From Streptomyces sp. 15-116A (GTDB lineage: Bacteria; Actinomycetota; Actinomycetes; Streptomycetales; Streptomycetaceae): a DNA stretch of 64,000 bases. The translations under genes and the position numbers were made by a program. This document shows positions 1 through 8,582 of the stretch, piece by piece. Position 1 is the first letter of the stretch. Every line of letters begins with the position of its first letter. A model generated the notes under the pieces. The model was not told where the DNA came from. It searched no databases and saw only the letters and a list, made by a program, of their open reading frames with translations. The stretch spans positions 1 to 64,000 of the forward strand of contig NZ_JAOCQE010000008.1 of NCBI RefSeq assembly GCF_025290915.1, written 5' to 3'.

Positions 1-230
1 GGCGTCGGGCGCGGGCCGGTGGGCGGAAAGGCCGGGAGCAGCGCGGCCAGCCGGGGTCCCGCCAGCACGCATTCGGGGCCCGTCGCCGACCGCAGACCAC
101 TCATCGCCGCGTCGAACGCGCGCTCGGTGCGGCCGCCGTCGCGAGCGGCCACGGCCTGCTCCAGCTCCGACACGACGGCGGCCAGGTCCGCGTCCGCGGC
201 CGTCTGCTTCCTTGTGAAGGTCACCGGCAC
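1..230 (-). CDS. Hypothetical protein, partial (C-terminus beyond window)
   Basis: An open frame on the minus strand runs off the left edge of the window. It starts at a GTG (228-230) that has only a weak AAGG about five bases upstream; a second in-frame GTG lies two codons later. The visible 76 residues are soluble, rich in Ala, Arg, Asp and Glu, and have the codon pattern of a real Streptomyces gene. A helical stretch with repeated Glu/Ala follows a basic start (KQTAADADLAA). I do not recognise a family. It could also be a chance frame in GC-rich DNA. Confidence 0.35.
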   Translation of the reverse strand, partial: MPVTFTRKQTAADADLAAVVSELEQAVAARDGGRTERAFDAAMSGLRSATGPECVLAGPRLAALLPAFPPTGPRPT

Positions 231-503
231 AACCTTGGGGCCGAGGTCTGGCAGGTGTCGTCAGGCCACCGTCGTCCGGCGATCTCCGGACTGCTCCGTG
301 CTGTCGGGAACCGGTGAACACTCGCTGCCGGACCTGTCGTGAACAGAGCCAGGCCGGGCGCACCGTCCGGGAGGTGCCGCGCGGCGGCGGGGGCAGGGCC
401 GAGCAGGGGCAGGCGGGGGCGGATTCACGGACCCGGCCGCCACGTGTGCGCGACGCCCCTCGGGCACACCCGCCGCATCAGGAACCCCGGCGGCCGGGCC
501 GGT

Positions 504-1490
504 TCAGTCCCGGAGGGTGGCGAGCCAGCCGGTCAGCAGGCGGTTGACCTCGTCGGGGCGTTCCTGCTGGATCCAGTGGCCGCAGCCGTCCAGGATGTGG
601 GAGGCCGACAGGCCGGGCAGGGTGGTGGGAAAGGCGTCGATGGCGTCGGACATCCAGGTGGTGGAGGCGTCCAGGGCGCCGCCGATGAACAGGGACGGCT
701 GTTTGATCGGGGCTCCGCGGTAGGGGGCGAGGTCCTCCCAGTCCCGGTCCATGCTGCGGTAACGGTTGAGCGCGCCGGTGAGCCCTGTGCGCTCGAACTC
801 CCCGGCGTAGACGTCGAGGTCGTCCTCGCTCAGCCAGGCGGGCAGGACCTTCGTGGGGAAGCGGTCGCGCAGCCGGCCGCCGGGGGTGACGAAATGCGGG
901 TCGGGCTCGCCGGCGGACGGCATGGTGCCGGCGGACAGGGCCGCGTAGAAGCCCGCCAGCCAGCCCCGCACGTCCGGCTCGATCTCCGCCTCGGCGCGGC
1001 CGGGCTGCTGGGAGTAGGAGACGTAGAACTCCTGCTCGGGGCCGCCGATCCGGTCGAAGACCTCGGTGGGGCGGGGGCCGCCGGGCGGCGCGTAGGGGAC
1101 GCTGAGCAGGCCGACGGCGCGGAACACCTCGGGGTGGAGCAGGGCGGAGGCGGCGGCGATGCTGGAACCCCAGTCGTGGCCGACGACCACCGCGCTCTCC
1201 TCGCCCAGGGCGCGCACCACGGCGACGTTGTCTGCCACCAGGTCGAGCATCCGGTAGGCGTCGGCCGCCTGCGGTGTGGTGGAGCGGCCGTAACCGCGTA
1301 CGTCGACGGCCACCGCCCGGTAACCGGCCGCGGCGAGGACGGGGAGCTGCCGGCGCCAGGAGTACCAGGACTCGGGGAAGCCGTGCACCAGCAGGACCAG
1401 CGGGCCGGTGCCCTGCTCGACCAGGTGCAGGCGCCCGGCCGGGCCCTTCACGGTGCGGTGGCAAAACCCGCAGGACGGCGTCGAAGGCAT
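504..1490 (-). CDS. Epoxide hydrolase-type alpha/beta hydrolase
   Basis: A 328-residue alpha/beta hydrolase of the soluble epoxide hydrolase group, usual length for the family. The oxyanion motif HGFPES follows the first strands. The nucleophile elbow is GHDWGS, with Asp rather than Ser as nucleophile, which points to epoxide or haloalkane substrates. The catalytic His sits in GCGHW near the C-terminus. The ATG start has a good GAGGAG site a few bases upstream. It is divergent from an XRE-cupin regulator with about 140 bp between them, so that regulator is the likely controller. The substrate cannot be read from sequence. No signal peptide, so probably cytoplasmic. Confidence 0.85.
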   Translation of the reverse strand: MPSTPSCGFCHRTVKGPAGRLHLVEQGTGPLVLLVHGFPESWYSWRRQLPVLAAAGYRAVAVDVRGYGRSTTPQAADAYRMLDLVADNVAVVRALGEESAVVVGHDWGSSIAAASALLHPEVFRAVGLLSVPYAPPGGPRPTEVFDRIGGPEQEFYVSYSQQPGRAEAEIEPDVRGWLAGFYAALSAGTMPSAGEPDPHFVTPGGRLRDRFPTKVLPAWLSEDDLDVYAGEFERTGLTGALNRYRSMDRDWEDLAPYRGAPIKQPSLFIGGALDASTTWMSDAIDAFPTTLPGLSASHILDGCGHWIQQERPDEVNRLLTGWLATLRD

Positions 1491-1631
1491 GGGCTTCTCC
1501 TCGGTACGGGCGGACGCGGCTACCCCTCGATCATGCGGCGCGGCACCCTCCCGACGCGATCAGCTGTGCCAGGCTGGCAAACTCGCAGGACAGGGTGGTG
1601 CAACGGGCGCGGGAAGAAGGAGCGGGACAAG

Positions 1632-2291
1632 GTGGCGGCCGACGACGTGGACAGCGCACTGGCGGCGATGGGGCCCAGGCTGCGGGCCGCACGCGAGCAG
1701 CACGGCGCCACGCTCACCACTGTCAGCCGCGCGACCGGCATCCCGGCCAGCACCCTGTCCCGGATCGAGACCGGCCGCCGCACACCCACCCTCCACGTGC
1801 TGCTGCAACTGTCCAAGCAGTACGGCGTCCGCCTGGACGAACTCGCCGGCACCCCACCCACCCCCGCGGCCCCGGCCGCGCCGCGCGCTGCGGCGCCGCT
1901 GAGCTTCGGCGACGACAAAGCGGTGTGGCCGCTCACCCGGTACGTCGGCGGGCTGCACGCCCACAAACACGTCCTGCCCGCCCTCCAGGAAACGCCCGCG
2001 CGGCGGCCCCGCCAGGTCTCCCACGACGGCCACGAATGGCTGTGCGTCCTGTACGGGCGGCTATGGCTCGCGCTCGGCGACCACGACCTCTTCCTGACGC
2101 CCGGAGACACCGTCGAGTTCGACACCCGCACCCCGCACGCGGTGGCCAACACCAGCCCCTCCGGTCCGGTCGAATACCTCATCCTGTACGGGCCACAAGG
2201 CGAACGCCCACGGCCGCGCACCCCACCCGCCACCGGCCACGCAGGCCGGTGGCCGTATCCGCCCCGCACCGGCCCAGGCGAACAGCCATGA
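1632..2291 (+). CDS. XRE-family regulator with C-terminal cupin domain
   Basis: A 219-residue regulator. Residues ~15-70 form a Cro/CI-type helix-turn-helix (ATLTTVSRATGIPASTLSRI), followed by a Pro/Ala linker. A cupin ligand-sensing domain fills ~110-190, with His-containing strand motifs (HDGHEWLCVLYG, then TPGDTVEFDTRTPHAV). This is the common one-component design in Streptomyces in which the cupin binds a small effector. The GTG start is chosen because AAGGAG lies 9 bases upstream; the frame is open far upstream only because the DNA is GC-rich. It is divergent from the epoxide hydrolase gene and probably regulates it and itself. Confidence 0.85.
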   Translation: MAADDVDSALAAMGPRLRAAREQHGATLTTVSRATGIPASTLSRIETGRRTPTLHVLLQLSKQYGVRLDELAGTPPTPAAPAAPRAAAPLSFGDDKAVWPLTRYVGGLHAHKHVLPALQETPARRPRQVSHDGHEWLCVLYGRLWLALGDHDLFLTPGDTVEFDTRTPHAVANTSPSGPVEYLILYGPQGERPRPRTPPATGHAGRWPYPPRTGPGEQP

Positions 2292-2478
2292 AAGTGCCCC
2301 GCAGACCGGCGCAGGCGAGGCGGGACTGCCGCCGCAGGGCACCTCGCCGCACGCAACCACCACGGCTTCCCCCCATGTGGCCCTCGCCCACGCCTGGCAG
2401 CAGCAGACCGGCCTCCTCCATGGCACGCAGCCCCGGCTGCTCACGGATGGATCGAGGACTCAGCCGCGGCAAGCCGGA

Positions 2479-2525
2479 ACGGCAGACCGGGACGGCAGGC
2501 CGGGACGGCAGGCCGGGCAGGCCGG
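2479..2525. repeat. 13-bp tandem repeat, three copies plus partial
   Basis: Three consecutive copies of a 13-bp unit (consensus ACGGCAGGCCGGG; one mismatch in the first copy) followed by a partial unit CAGGCCGG. It is not in a plausible gene. It lies just left of the 31-bp repeat array in the intergenic stretch between the XRE-cupin gene and the decayed IS110 element. Confidence 0.8.
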
Positions 2526-2586
2526 CACGATGTCCGCGACCGCACAAGCCCCGCGTGCCTCGCAACCGGCGGCCGGCTGCCAGGAA

Positions 2587-2690
2587 GTCCGAGCCCGACG
2601 TCACCAGCCGCCACGAAGTCCGAGCCCGACGTCACCGGCCGCCACGAAGTCCGAGCCCGACGTCACCGGCCGCCACGAAGTCCGCAGACC
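2587..2690. repeat. 31-bp direct tandem repeat, three copies plus partial
   Basis: A 31-bp unit starts at 2587, 2618 and 2649, and a truncated fourth starts at 2680. Copies two and three are identical, and copy one has one change (CACCAGCCG for CACCGGCCG). The unit begins GTCCGAGCCCGACGTCACC. Thirty-one is not a multiple of three and no gene frame crosses it, so it is not a protein repeat. There are no spacers of differing sequence, so it is not a CRISPR array. Such minisatellites mark rapidly changing intergenic DNA in chromosome arms. Confidence 0.85.
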
Positions 2691-2939
2691 ATCCGCCACG
2701 TGAGCCTCTGCGCCGACGGGCGCACTGGCCGTCGGCCTTCCCCGGGACAGTGCACCCGACGCCCAGGGCCGCGCAGGCAGCAGCGGCACAGGCTGTGCTG
2801 CAGGCCCTGTCCGCGGCCCGGCCGTCCGGCATACTGCACGGGCGGCCCACCCCGTTAGCTTCTTCGCGGTCCTGCACGAGGGCCGCTGGCCTCCGGGCCC
2901 GGTATGCCTGTTGCCCCCTGTCGAACGGATGACCTGGGG

Positions 2940-4345
2940 GGGGTGGTGTCACCGGGCCCGAGGGGTGCCGTCACAGACGCTGATCGGAGGTCCGGCCACC
3001 GCCCTGCCCGGCGCAATGCCGGGCCACTCGCGGGCGGCAGGTCTGCACAACGTGGATGCGCACGAACGGCCCCGCCGCCGAGGCCGGCACGGCATCGACG
3101 CATGTGGGGGCACGGTGATCGACATCGACGAGACGGGCGTCTTCCTCGGCCTGGACGTCGGCAAGAGCAACCACCACGGCCACGGACTCACGCCGGCCGG
3201 GAAGAAGGTCTTCTACACAGGTCCTGCCGAACGGCGAACCGCAATTGCGGGCCGTCTTCGACAAGCTCAAGGCCAAGTTCGGCACCGTCCTGGTGATCGT
3301 GGACCAGCCCGCCTCCATCGGGGCCCTGCCGCTGACCGTCGCCCGTGACGCCGGCTGCAAGGTCGCCCACCTGCCCGGACTCGCCATGCGCCGGATCGCC
3401 GACCTCTCCCCCGGCGAGGCCAAGACCGACGCCCGCGACGCGGCCGTCATCGCCGACGCCGCCCGCACCATGCCCCACACCCTGCGCTCCCAGAACTGGC
3501 CGACGAGATCACCGCCGAGCTGACCATGCTGGTCGGCTTCGACCAGGACCTGGCCGGCGAGGCCAACCGCACCTCCAACCGCATCCGCAGCCTGCTCACC
3601 CAGTTCCACCCCAGCCTCGAACGCGTCCTGGGCCCCCGCCTGGACCACCCCGCCCTCACCTGGCTCCTGGAGCGCTACGGATCCCCGGCCGCCCTGCGCA
3701 AGGCCGGCCGCCGCACACTCGTCGAGGTCATCCGGCCGAACGCCCCGCGCATGGCCACCCGGCTCGCCGACAACATCTTCGACGCCCTCGACGAACAGAC
3801 CGTCGTCGTCCCGGGCACAGGCACCCTGGACGTCATCGTGCCGTCGCCGGCCAAATCGCTCGCCGCCGTCCACGAACACCGCCGGGCACTGCAAGCCCAG
3901 ACCGACGCCCTGCTGGAGGCCCACCCTCCTTCCCAGGTCCTGACCTCGATGCCCGGCATCGGCGTCAGGACCGCCGCAGTCCTCCTGACCACCGTCGGCG
4001 ACGGCACCAGCTTCCCCACCGCCGCCCACTTCGCCTCCTACCCCGGCCTCGCCCCGGCCACCAAATCCTCGGGGACCTCGATCCACGGCGAACACACACC
4101 CAAAGGCGGCAACCGGCAGCTCAAACGCGCGATGTTCCTGTCCGCGTTCGCCGCCCTGCACGACCCCGCCTCCCGCACCTACTACGACAAATGCCGAGCC
4201 CGCGGCAAGACCCACACCCAGGCACTTCTCCGCCTCGCCCGCCAGCGGACCAACGTGCTGTTCGCGATGCCCCGCGACGGCACCTTCTACGCACCCCGAA
4301 CCCCACACCCCGCTTGACGAAAGACATAGAGGCACCCCCGTGAGT
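2940..4345 (+). mobile_element. Decayed IS110-family element, copy A
   Basis: A full-length but dead IS110-type element. The left part (from about 2940, GGTGGTGTCACCGGGC) and the right end (TTGACgAAAGACATAGaGG, 4312-4331) both recur around the related element at 28.35-30.26 kb, which supports these as element ends. The transposase gene inside carries two frameshifts. The element abuts an IS701-like scrap on its right side. The exact boundaries are estimates from comparing the two copies by eye. Confidence 0.7.
3115..4317 (+). pseudogene. IS110-family transposase, two frameshifts
   Basis: Compared with the intact homologue at 28.5-29.7 kb, the protein can be followed almost end to end but in three pieces. 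The N-terminus from a GTG at 3115 (FLGLDVGKSNHHGHG) changes frame near 3215. The middle (VIVDQPASIGALPL, DARDAAVIADAAR) changes frame again near 3500. The rest carries the C-terminal Transposase_20 region (SMPGIGVRTAAVLL, GLAPATKSSG). The two breaks make it inactive. The family uses a DEDD N-terminal domain plus a C-terminal Ser domain, and both are recognisable here. Confidence 0.85.
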
Positions 4346-4597
4346 CCGGCCCATGTGCGGGGGCGTCTGGCCCGGTGGATGCGCGAGACGATCGGTCCGA
4401 AGGCGTTGATCACCGACGACACCGGCTTCCTCAAGGACGGGGACGCCTCGGCATGCGTGACCCGGCAGTACACCGGCACGACGGGCAGAGTCACCGACTG
4501 TCAGATGGGCGTCTCGGTGCACCTGGCCACCGACCGTGCCTCCGCGGCCGTCGACGGGCGCCTGCTTTTGTATCCGAACCTCACCAAGCCCTACTAG
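4340..4597 (+). pseudogene. IS701-like DDE transposase fragment
   Basis: A short internal piece of a DDE-superfamily transposase. The diagnostic stretch is DDTGFLKDGDASACVTRQY, followed by a Cys-Gln (CQMGVSVHLATDRASAAV) segment typical of IS701-like enzymes in Streptomyces. The frame ends in unrelated sequence (LLLYPNLTKPY) after about 85 residues, whereas intact enzymes have about 400. No partner fragment lies nearby. It begins directly at the right end of IS110 copy A, so the IS110 insertion or a deletion probably truncated it. Confidence 0.75.
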
Positions 4598-4672
4598 CCC
4601 ATGCGTAGGCTTCAGCCGAGTGTCCCGGGGATGGTGCAATGGCGCGTCGGTGTCGCTACTCACCCTGGTCAC

Positions 4673-5376
4673 ATGTCTGGAGCGTCCTCCGCCCCCGCAA
4701 GCGAAGGCCGACGGACGGTCGTCATGACCGTGCTCACCGTGCTGGCGGGCGCCGTCGACGCCGTCAGCTTTCTGACCATGGGACACGTCTTCTGCGCGCT
4801 GGCGACCGGTAACGTGCTCTTCCTGTCCTTCGCCCTCGCGGGCGAAGGAGACGTACCGGTGGCGCGGCCGTTGCGGCCGTCGCGCTGAAGTGGCTCGCGG
4901 ATCGCGGGAAAGCCTGGTTTCCGCTCGGGCTGTTCGGAGAGGCGGCGCTGCTGGCGTGCGGCGGTGTGCTGGTCCTGGTGCGGCACGGCACCGGTGCCGT
5001 CGGTGACACGTCCGATCTCGGGGGCGTCGGGCTCGTCGCGCTGGCGATGGGCGTACGCGCCTCCACCGCGCTGCGCGTGCACATGCCGGGGATGCCGACC
5101 CTGCTGAGCCAGACCGCCATCGCCGAGCTCGTCAACGACGTGCTCAAGCGTCCTGGAGCGGTGCTGCGCGGATTGACGGCTGAGCAGCGGCTGGCGCGGA
5201 CGCGGTGGACGGCGACGGTGGCGGGGATCGTCGCCGGTGGAGCGCTGGCCACCCTGCTGCTGGTGCCGTTGGGCACGGGTCGAGCGCTGCTGGTGATCGC
5301 CGCCGTGGTGCTGCTCCTTGCAGTGACCGCGAGCGTCGTACCGCCGAGGGCGCGCCGCTGTCGTCGTCCTCGCTGA
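4673..5376 (+). pseudogene. DUF1275 (YoaK-type) membrane protein, frameshifted and shortened
   Basis: The N-terminal membrane segment (MTVLTVLAGAVDAVSFLTMG, then ATGNVLFLSFALAG) starts at ATG 4673 and is typical of DUF1275 proteins. After about 60 residues the frame stops at 4888. The remaining four membrane segments continue in another frame (LVALAMGVRASTALRVHMPG, then VAGIVAGGALATLLLVP). The loop between the two halves is also shorter than usual. Both a frame change and a small internal deletion are therefore needed. The family consists of about 220-residue inner-membrane proteins of unknown function. Confidence 0.75.
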
Positions 5377-5404
5377 GCGTCACCCCGACCGCCTTGTCTT
5401 CCGC

Positions 5405-5714
5405 TCATCGACCGCTCCGCGCGGACGTGCCGGGCCCCGGCACGTCGGCCTTCCGCGCGTCCTCGACGAGCGGGGCGAGGTCGTCGAGCAGCGTCCTGTC
5501 CGGCACGTCGGCAAGTGCGGCGACAGTGTCGAAGCCGTCGAAGGCGACGAGGAGGCCGCTTCGCCAGTCGCTCCGGTTGCCCCGCCAGAGCAGGACTGCG
5601 CATGGTGATGATCCAGTTCCGACCCGCCTCGATGCAGCCGAGCCGGGTACGCCGAACGAGGGCGCCGATCTGGAGGGACGACGGAGGTGACGCCTGCGTG
5701 GTCGTGCCGGACAT
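5405..5714 (-). pseudogene. Possible regulator remnant (MerR-like N-terminus)
   Basis: At the start of a minus-strand frame the residues SSLQIGALVRRT resemble the beginning of a MerR-type DNA-binding domain (…QIGALAERTGLS…), but the helix-turn-helix then dissolves. A second frame carries DFDTVAALADVPDRTLLDDL-like sequence that looks like genuine protein without a recognisable family. I read this as a degraded regulator, but the call is weak and the two pieces may be unrelated. Confidence 0.25.
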
Positions 5715-5744
5715 GGCATCCACCACCCTGGCAGGCAGGCAGTA

Positions 5745-6577
5745 TCAGCTCACGACCGTCTCCCAGGTGTCGACGGCGTAGTGCACGGTCATTCCGTGAC
5801 GGTCGTACAGCCGAGGCGCCCCGGTGGCGTTCTCGGTGTCCACGCCGAGCCCCACGGTGTCACGCCCCCGCGTCGCGAACACCGCGAAGGCGTGGCGCAG
5901 CAGCAAGCCCTCGGCCACGGGCCCCGGGCAGGACGCCGATGCTGCGGATCCATCCCATGGCCTTCCGGTCGTCGCGGGCGAGGAGGAGTCCGACGTCCCC
6001 GAGATCATCGGTGGAGACGATCCACACCATCGACCAGTCCAGCCCGTCGGTGCCGTCGTCGTGCAGCCACGCATCGTACTCGCGGGGCTGGAAGTCGAAG
6101 TGATCGGCGAAAGATGCCTCGGGCCGGATCCAGGGCACGGCGCAGGACGTGGTACCGCCGCACCACGCGCCAGTTACTCGCCCTGAGCAGATCGGTGTCC
6201 AGGGTGGGCGCGACATTGACGTGCAGATGCACCACGGCCCGTGAGGCACCGTTCTCGCGGGCCTTCTCCAGCGCCCTGCGCTCCATGGCCTCCAGCATCC
6301 GCGCGGCCGCCCGCTGGTGATCCGGCAGCACGTACTGGTCGATGTCGATCCGCTCCCCGCCGGACTCGTCCCACAGCAACCCGTAGGCGACCAGGCGTTC
6401 CTCGTCCCAGACCAGCCAGGAGTCACGCTCGAGGTCGGTCTCCGGATGCTTCAGGTCGGCCTCGACGGTGTGCAGATCGGTCTCGGGTCTGCCGATCTCG
6501 ATCTCGTCCACCTGGTTGAGCAGCTCGGTGACGGCGGGCGCGTCGGTGAGCTCGGCGGGACGCAGTGTGTAGGGCAT
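5745..6577 (-). pseudogene. GNAT-type N-acetyltransferase (two-domain), two frameshifts
   Basis: A tandem GNAT protein of about 277 residues can be traced through three frames. The first domain starts at ATG 6577 (MPYTLRPAELTDAPAV) and runs to about 6135, where the frame shifts at the DPARG/ASFADHF boundary. The second frame (DFQPREYDAWLHDDGTDGLD, then IGVLPGARGRG, an acetyl-CoA loop) shifts again near 5920. The last piece (VGLGVDTENATGAPRLYDRH) is the classic GNAT C-terminal strand and helix. If the shifts are real the enzyme is dead; two sequencing errors would restore it. Confidence 0.75.
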
Positions 6578-6933
6578 GGGCCCAAGAAACCGGCGGGACG
6601 CCCCGGACGCAACGCCTTTTCCGTCTGATGGTCAGGACCTCCAGGCGCCACAACTCCGTCGACGACGACATCGCGGCGACGCGTCAGTTGTTGATGTCCC
6701 TGTCGAGCAAGTCCCGCGCGCTGCGCTCCGCCTGGGGCACACCGGCCGCCTGCCGCGCCCGCGTCCTCAGCACCTGAGCCGCGCCCCCACCCCCACCCCA
6801 CCGCTCGCTCATCCTCACCAACACCCCTACCGCTCACGGGAGTCAGCCTTGTCCGCCGCACCCTCCCCGCACAGGCCCGAGCCACCGCAGACCGTTGCGG
6901 TGGCGTCTTCGGCCACTTCGGCGACCGGCTGTG
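6578..6933. other. Non-coding stretch, nothing recognised
   Basis: About 355 bases between the broken GNAT gene and the Tpg-like gene. I find no gene, hairpin or repeat that stands out. Confidence 0.5.
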
Positions 6934-7506
6934 TCATCGAAGCTCGACGGCGTAAGCGCTGCCTGGGAACTCCCATCCGTCGGTGCCTTCGCCGATGTCC
7001 GCCACGATGATGTCGTCGATGAAATGGTCCTCGAAGTCCTGGTCGGTGAGCTCGCCGGCCAGCCAGAGTTCCTCGATCGCGTCCCAGTAGCCCCTGCTGC
7101 CGTCGATGCGCAGTGGAGCGGCCCGCCGGTTGCCGCGCTCGCGTTCGTCGTCGCCCGTCTTGACGAGGCCGCTGATCTCGAACTGTCCCCTCCTGAAGCG
7201 GTCGGGGATCGGTTCGGCGGGGACGACGGCGGCGTTCTCGTAGGCGGTGTGGATGAGGTCGCGGTGGCCGCGGCGGATGTTGTACTCGGGGTCCGACAGC
7301 CAGTTGACCAGGGTCCTGGTGGTGACGTGGAGGCCGGCGTCCTCCAGGGCCTGGTGACCGCGGTGGGTTGCGGTGAGCTGGCTGAGCTGGGCGTGCCAGT
7401 GCTTGGCGGTGTAGGAGGACAGCCGGTGGCGGGGGGTGACCTGGGAGCGCAGCAGGCCGCCCAGGGCGGCGCCCAGGGAGCCCCCGCGGCCGGTGGGTCC
7501 GGCCAT
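6934..7506 (-). CDS. Tpg-like DNA-binding protein (possible telomere terminal protein)
   Basis: A 190-residue soluble protein. The N-terminal half carries a helix-turn-helix-like segment (DAGLHVTTRTLVNWLS); the C-terminal half is acidic and helical (AIEELWLAGELTDQDFEDHF) and ends in a short hydrophobic strand (YAVEL). Size and layout recall the Streptomyces terminal protein Tpg (about 185 residues, N-terminal HTH). Its ATG overlaps by ATGA the stop of an upstream frame that resembles the C-terminus of Tap, the partner normally encoded just before tpg. I base this on remembered family features and context; a phage- or plasmid-type HTH protein is the alternative. Confidence 0.5.
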   Translation of the reverse strand: MAGPTGRGGSLGAALGGLLRSQVTPRHRLSSYTAKHWHAQLSQLTATHRGHQALEDAGLHVTTRTLVNWLSDPEYNIRRGHRDLIHTAYENAAVVPAEPIPDRFRRGQFEISGLVKTGDDERERGNRRAAPLRIDGSRGYWDAIEELWLAGELTDQDFEDHFIDDIIVADIGEGTDGWEFPGSAYAVELR

Positions 7507-7945
7507 CAGTCGTCACCTTCGGGGATGATCTCGCCGGGCCGGACGAACTTGGCCTTCACTTCGCCGAAGCCGGTCCCGATCCGGTAGGTGGCGGGCGGCG
7601 TGCTGTCCGGCGTCCAGAAGACGGCCGCGTCGACGTTGCGCAGCGCGATGAGTGTGTGGCCTTCCTGGACGGCCCGGAAGGCCACGCTCCAGTGGCGCAC
7701 GGAGGCCTCGGCGACCAGGCTCATGCGCCAGTCCGGCCGCCAGAACGGCGAGCGCTGCTCGGTGCGTTTGGGCCACAGCAGGCGCAGCGCGATGGACAGC
7801 CGTGTCTTGTAGGCCTTGTACGGCTCGCCGCCGGCCTGGACGAGCTCGGTGCGTGCTGTGCGGGTGGCCTCGTAGAACGGCTTGAAGAGGGACTCGTTGG
7901 CCTTCCCGGTCCAGGAGTCGTGGATGACCGGCGCGGTGGGGGTGT
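7506..7945 (-). pseudogene. Tap-like (telomere-associated) protein, C-terminal fragment
   Basis: A minus-strand frame of about 145 residues ends in TGA overlapping the start of the Tpg-like gene. Its sequence (ESLFKPFYEATRTARTEL, then SPFWRPDWRMSLVAEASVRH, then GFGEVKAKFVRPGE) follows the order I recall for the end of Tap: a Trp-Arg-Pro-Asp motif, a region reading out a stored value, then a Gly/Lys-rich close. Tap normally has about 700 residues. Here the N-terminal 80% is missing, cut at the junction with an IS256-type fragment at about 7946. Tap recruits Tpg to telomeres in linear replicons, so this would be a dead copy. Confidence 0.45.
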
Positions 7946-8285
7946 GTCAACTTAACGGCGGATCGTGGTTGTTGAGTTATGTCGGTGTGGGTCAGGCGGC
8001 CGTCGAAGGCGATCTGGAAGGCGTTGAGTGGGGCCTTCCAGCGCATCGTCCAGCGGCGCCGGCCCTTGCCGGTCGGGTCCAGGCTCATCAGCGCCATGTA
8101 GACGCACTTCAACGCGGCGGCCTCCGAAGGGAAGTGGCCGCGGGCCCGGACGGCCCTGCGGATGCGGGCGTTCACGCTCTCGATCGCATTCGTCGAACAG
8201 ATCACCTTGCGGATCTCGACGTCGAAGGAGAGGAAGGGCACAATCTCGGCCCAGGCGTCGGACCACAGCTTGATCACGGCCGGAT
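7946..8285 (-). pseudogene. IS256-family (mutator) transposase, 3' fragment
   Basis: The C-terminal ~105 residues of an IS256-type transposase, with the hallmark segments LWSDAWAEIVPFLSFDVEIR, ICSTNAIESVNARIRRAV (containing the conserved Asn-Ala-Ile-Glu) and LNAFQIAFDGRLT. Upstream the frame loses homology at about 8285, so some 300 residues are missing. The downstream end (GTGTCAACTTAACGGCGG) is the probable element terminus and falls exactly where the Tap-like frame is broken. Confidence 0.85.
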
Positions 8286-8570
8286 GCAGGTCGAGGTGCG
8301 GTGGCGCGCCCTGGTCACCGCCCGCCGCCTACCCCCCTGCGCGGCCCGGATGCTGGACCGGCCATCCCGCCCCGGCGACAGCGGTGTGTCTCCCGCACCA
8401 CGTCCCCGCTCGCGGAAGGCGAGATGCACGGCCTCCAGCACCCCCGCGACGGCTTGTGGGCGGAACCGAGGATGTCCAGGCGCCACGGGCCCCAAAACGC
8501 GGCATATCAGGAGGCACTCCCTCATACCCGCCCGCCCCGACCGGGCAGACGTAGCTTTTGAAACGACCTC
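8286..8570. other. Junction DNA between two insertion-sequence remnants
   Basis: About 285 bases between the IS256 scrap and the next DDE element. I see only GC-rich shadow frames here. Confidence 0.4.
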
Positions 8571-8582
8571 TCAGCTTGTTTT

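Larger units (their letters stand above)
2292..2939. other. Non-coding stretch between XRE-cupin gene and IS110 remnant
   Basis: About 650 bases in which I see no convincing gene on either strand. Long open frames here are Arg/Pro/Ala-rich shadows of GC-rich DNA. The stretch holds the 13-bp and 31-bp tandem repeats listed separately. Confidence 0.6.

Noticed and set aside
2587-2690. CRISPR array
   Set aside because: Units abut with no variable spacers, and no cas genes are in the window.
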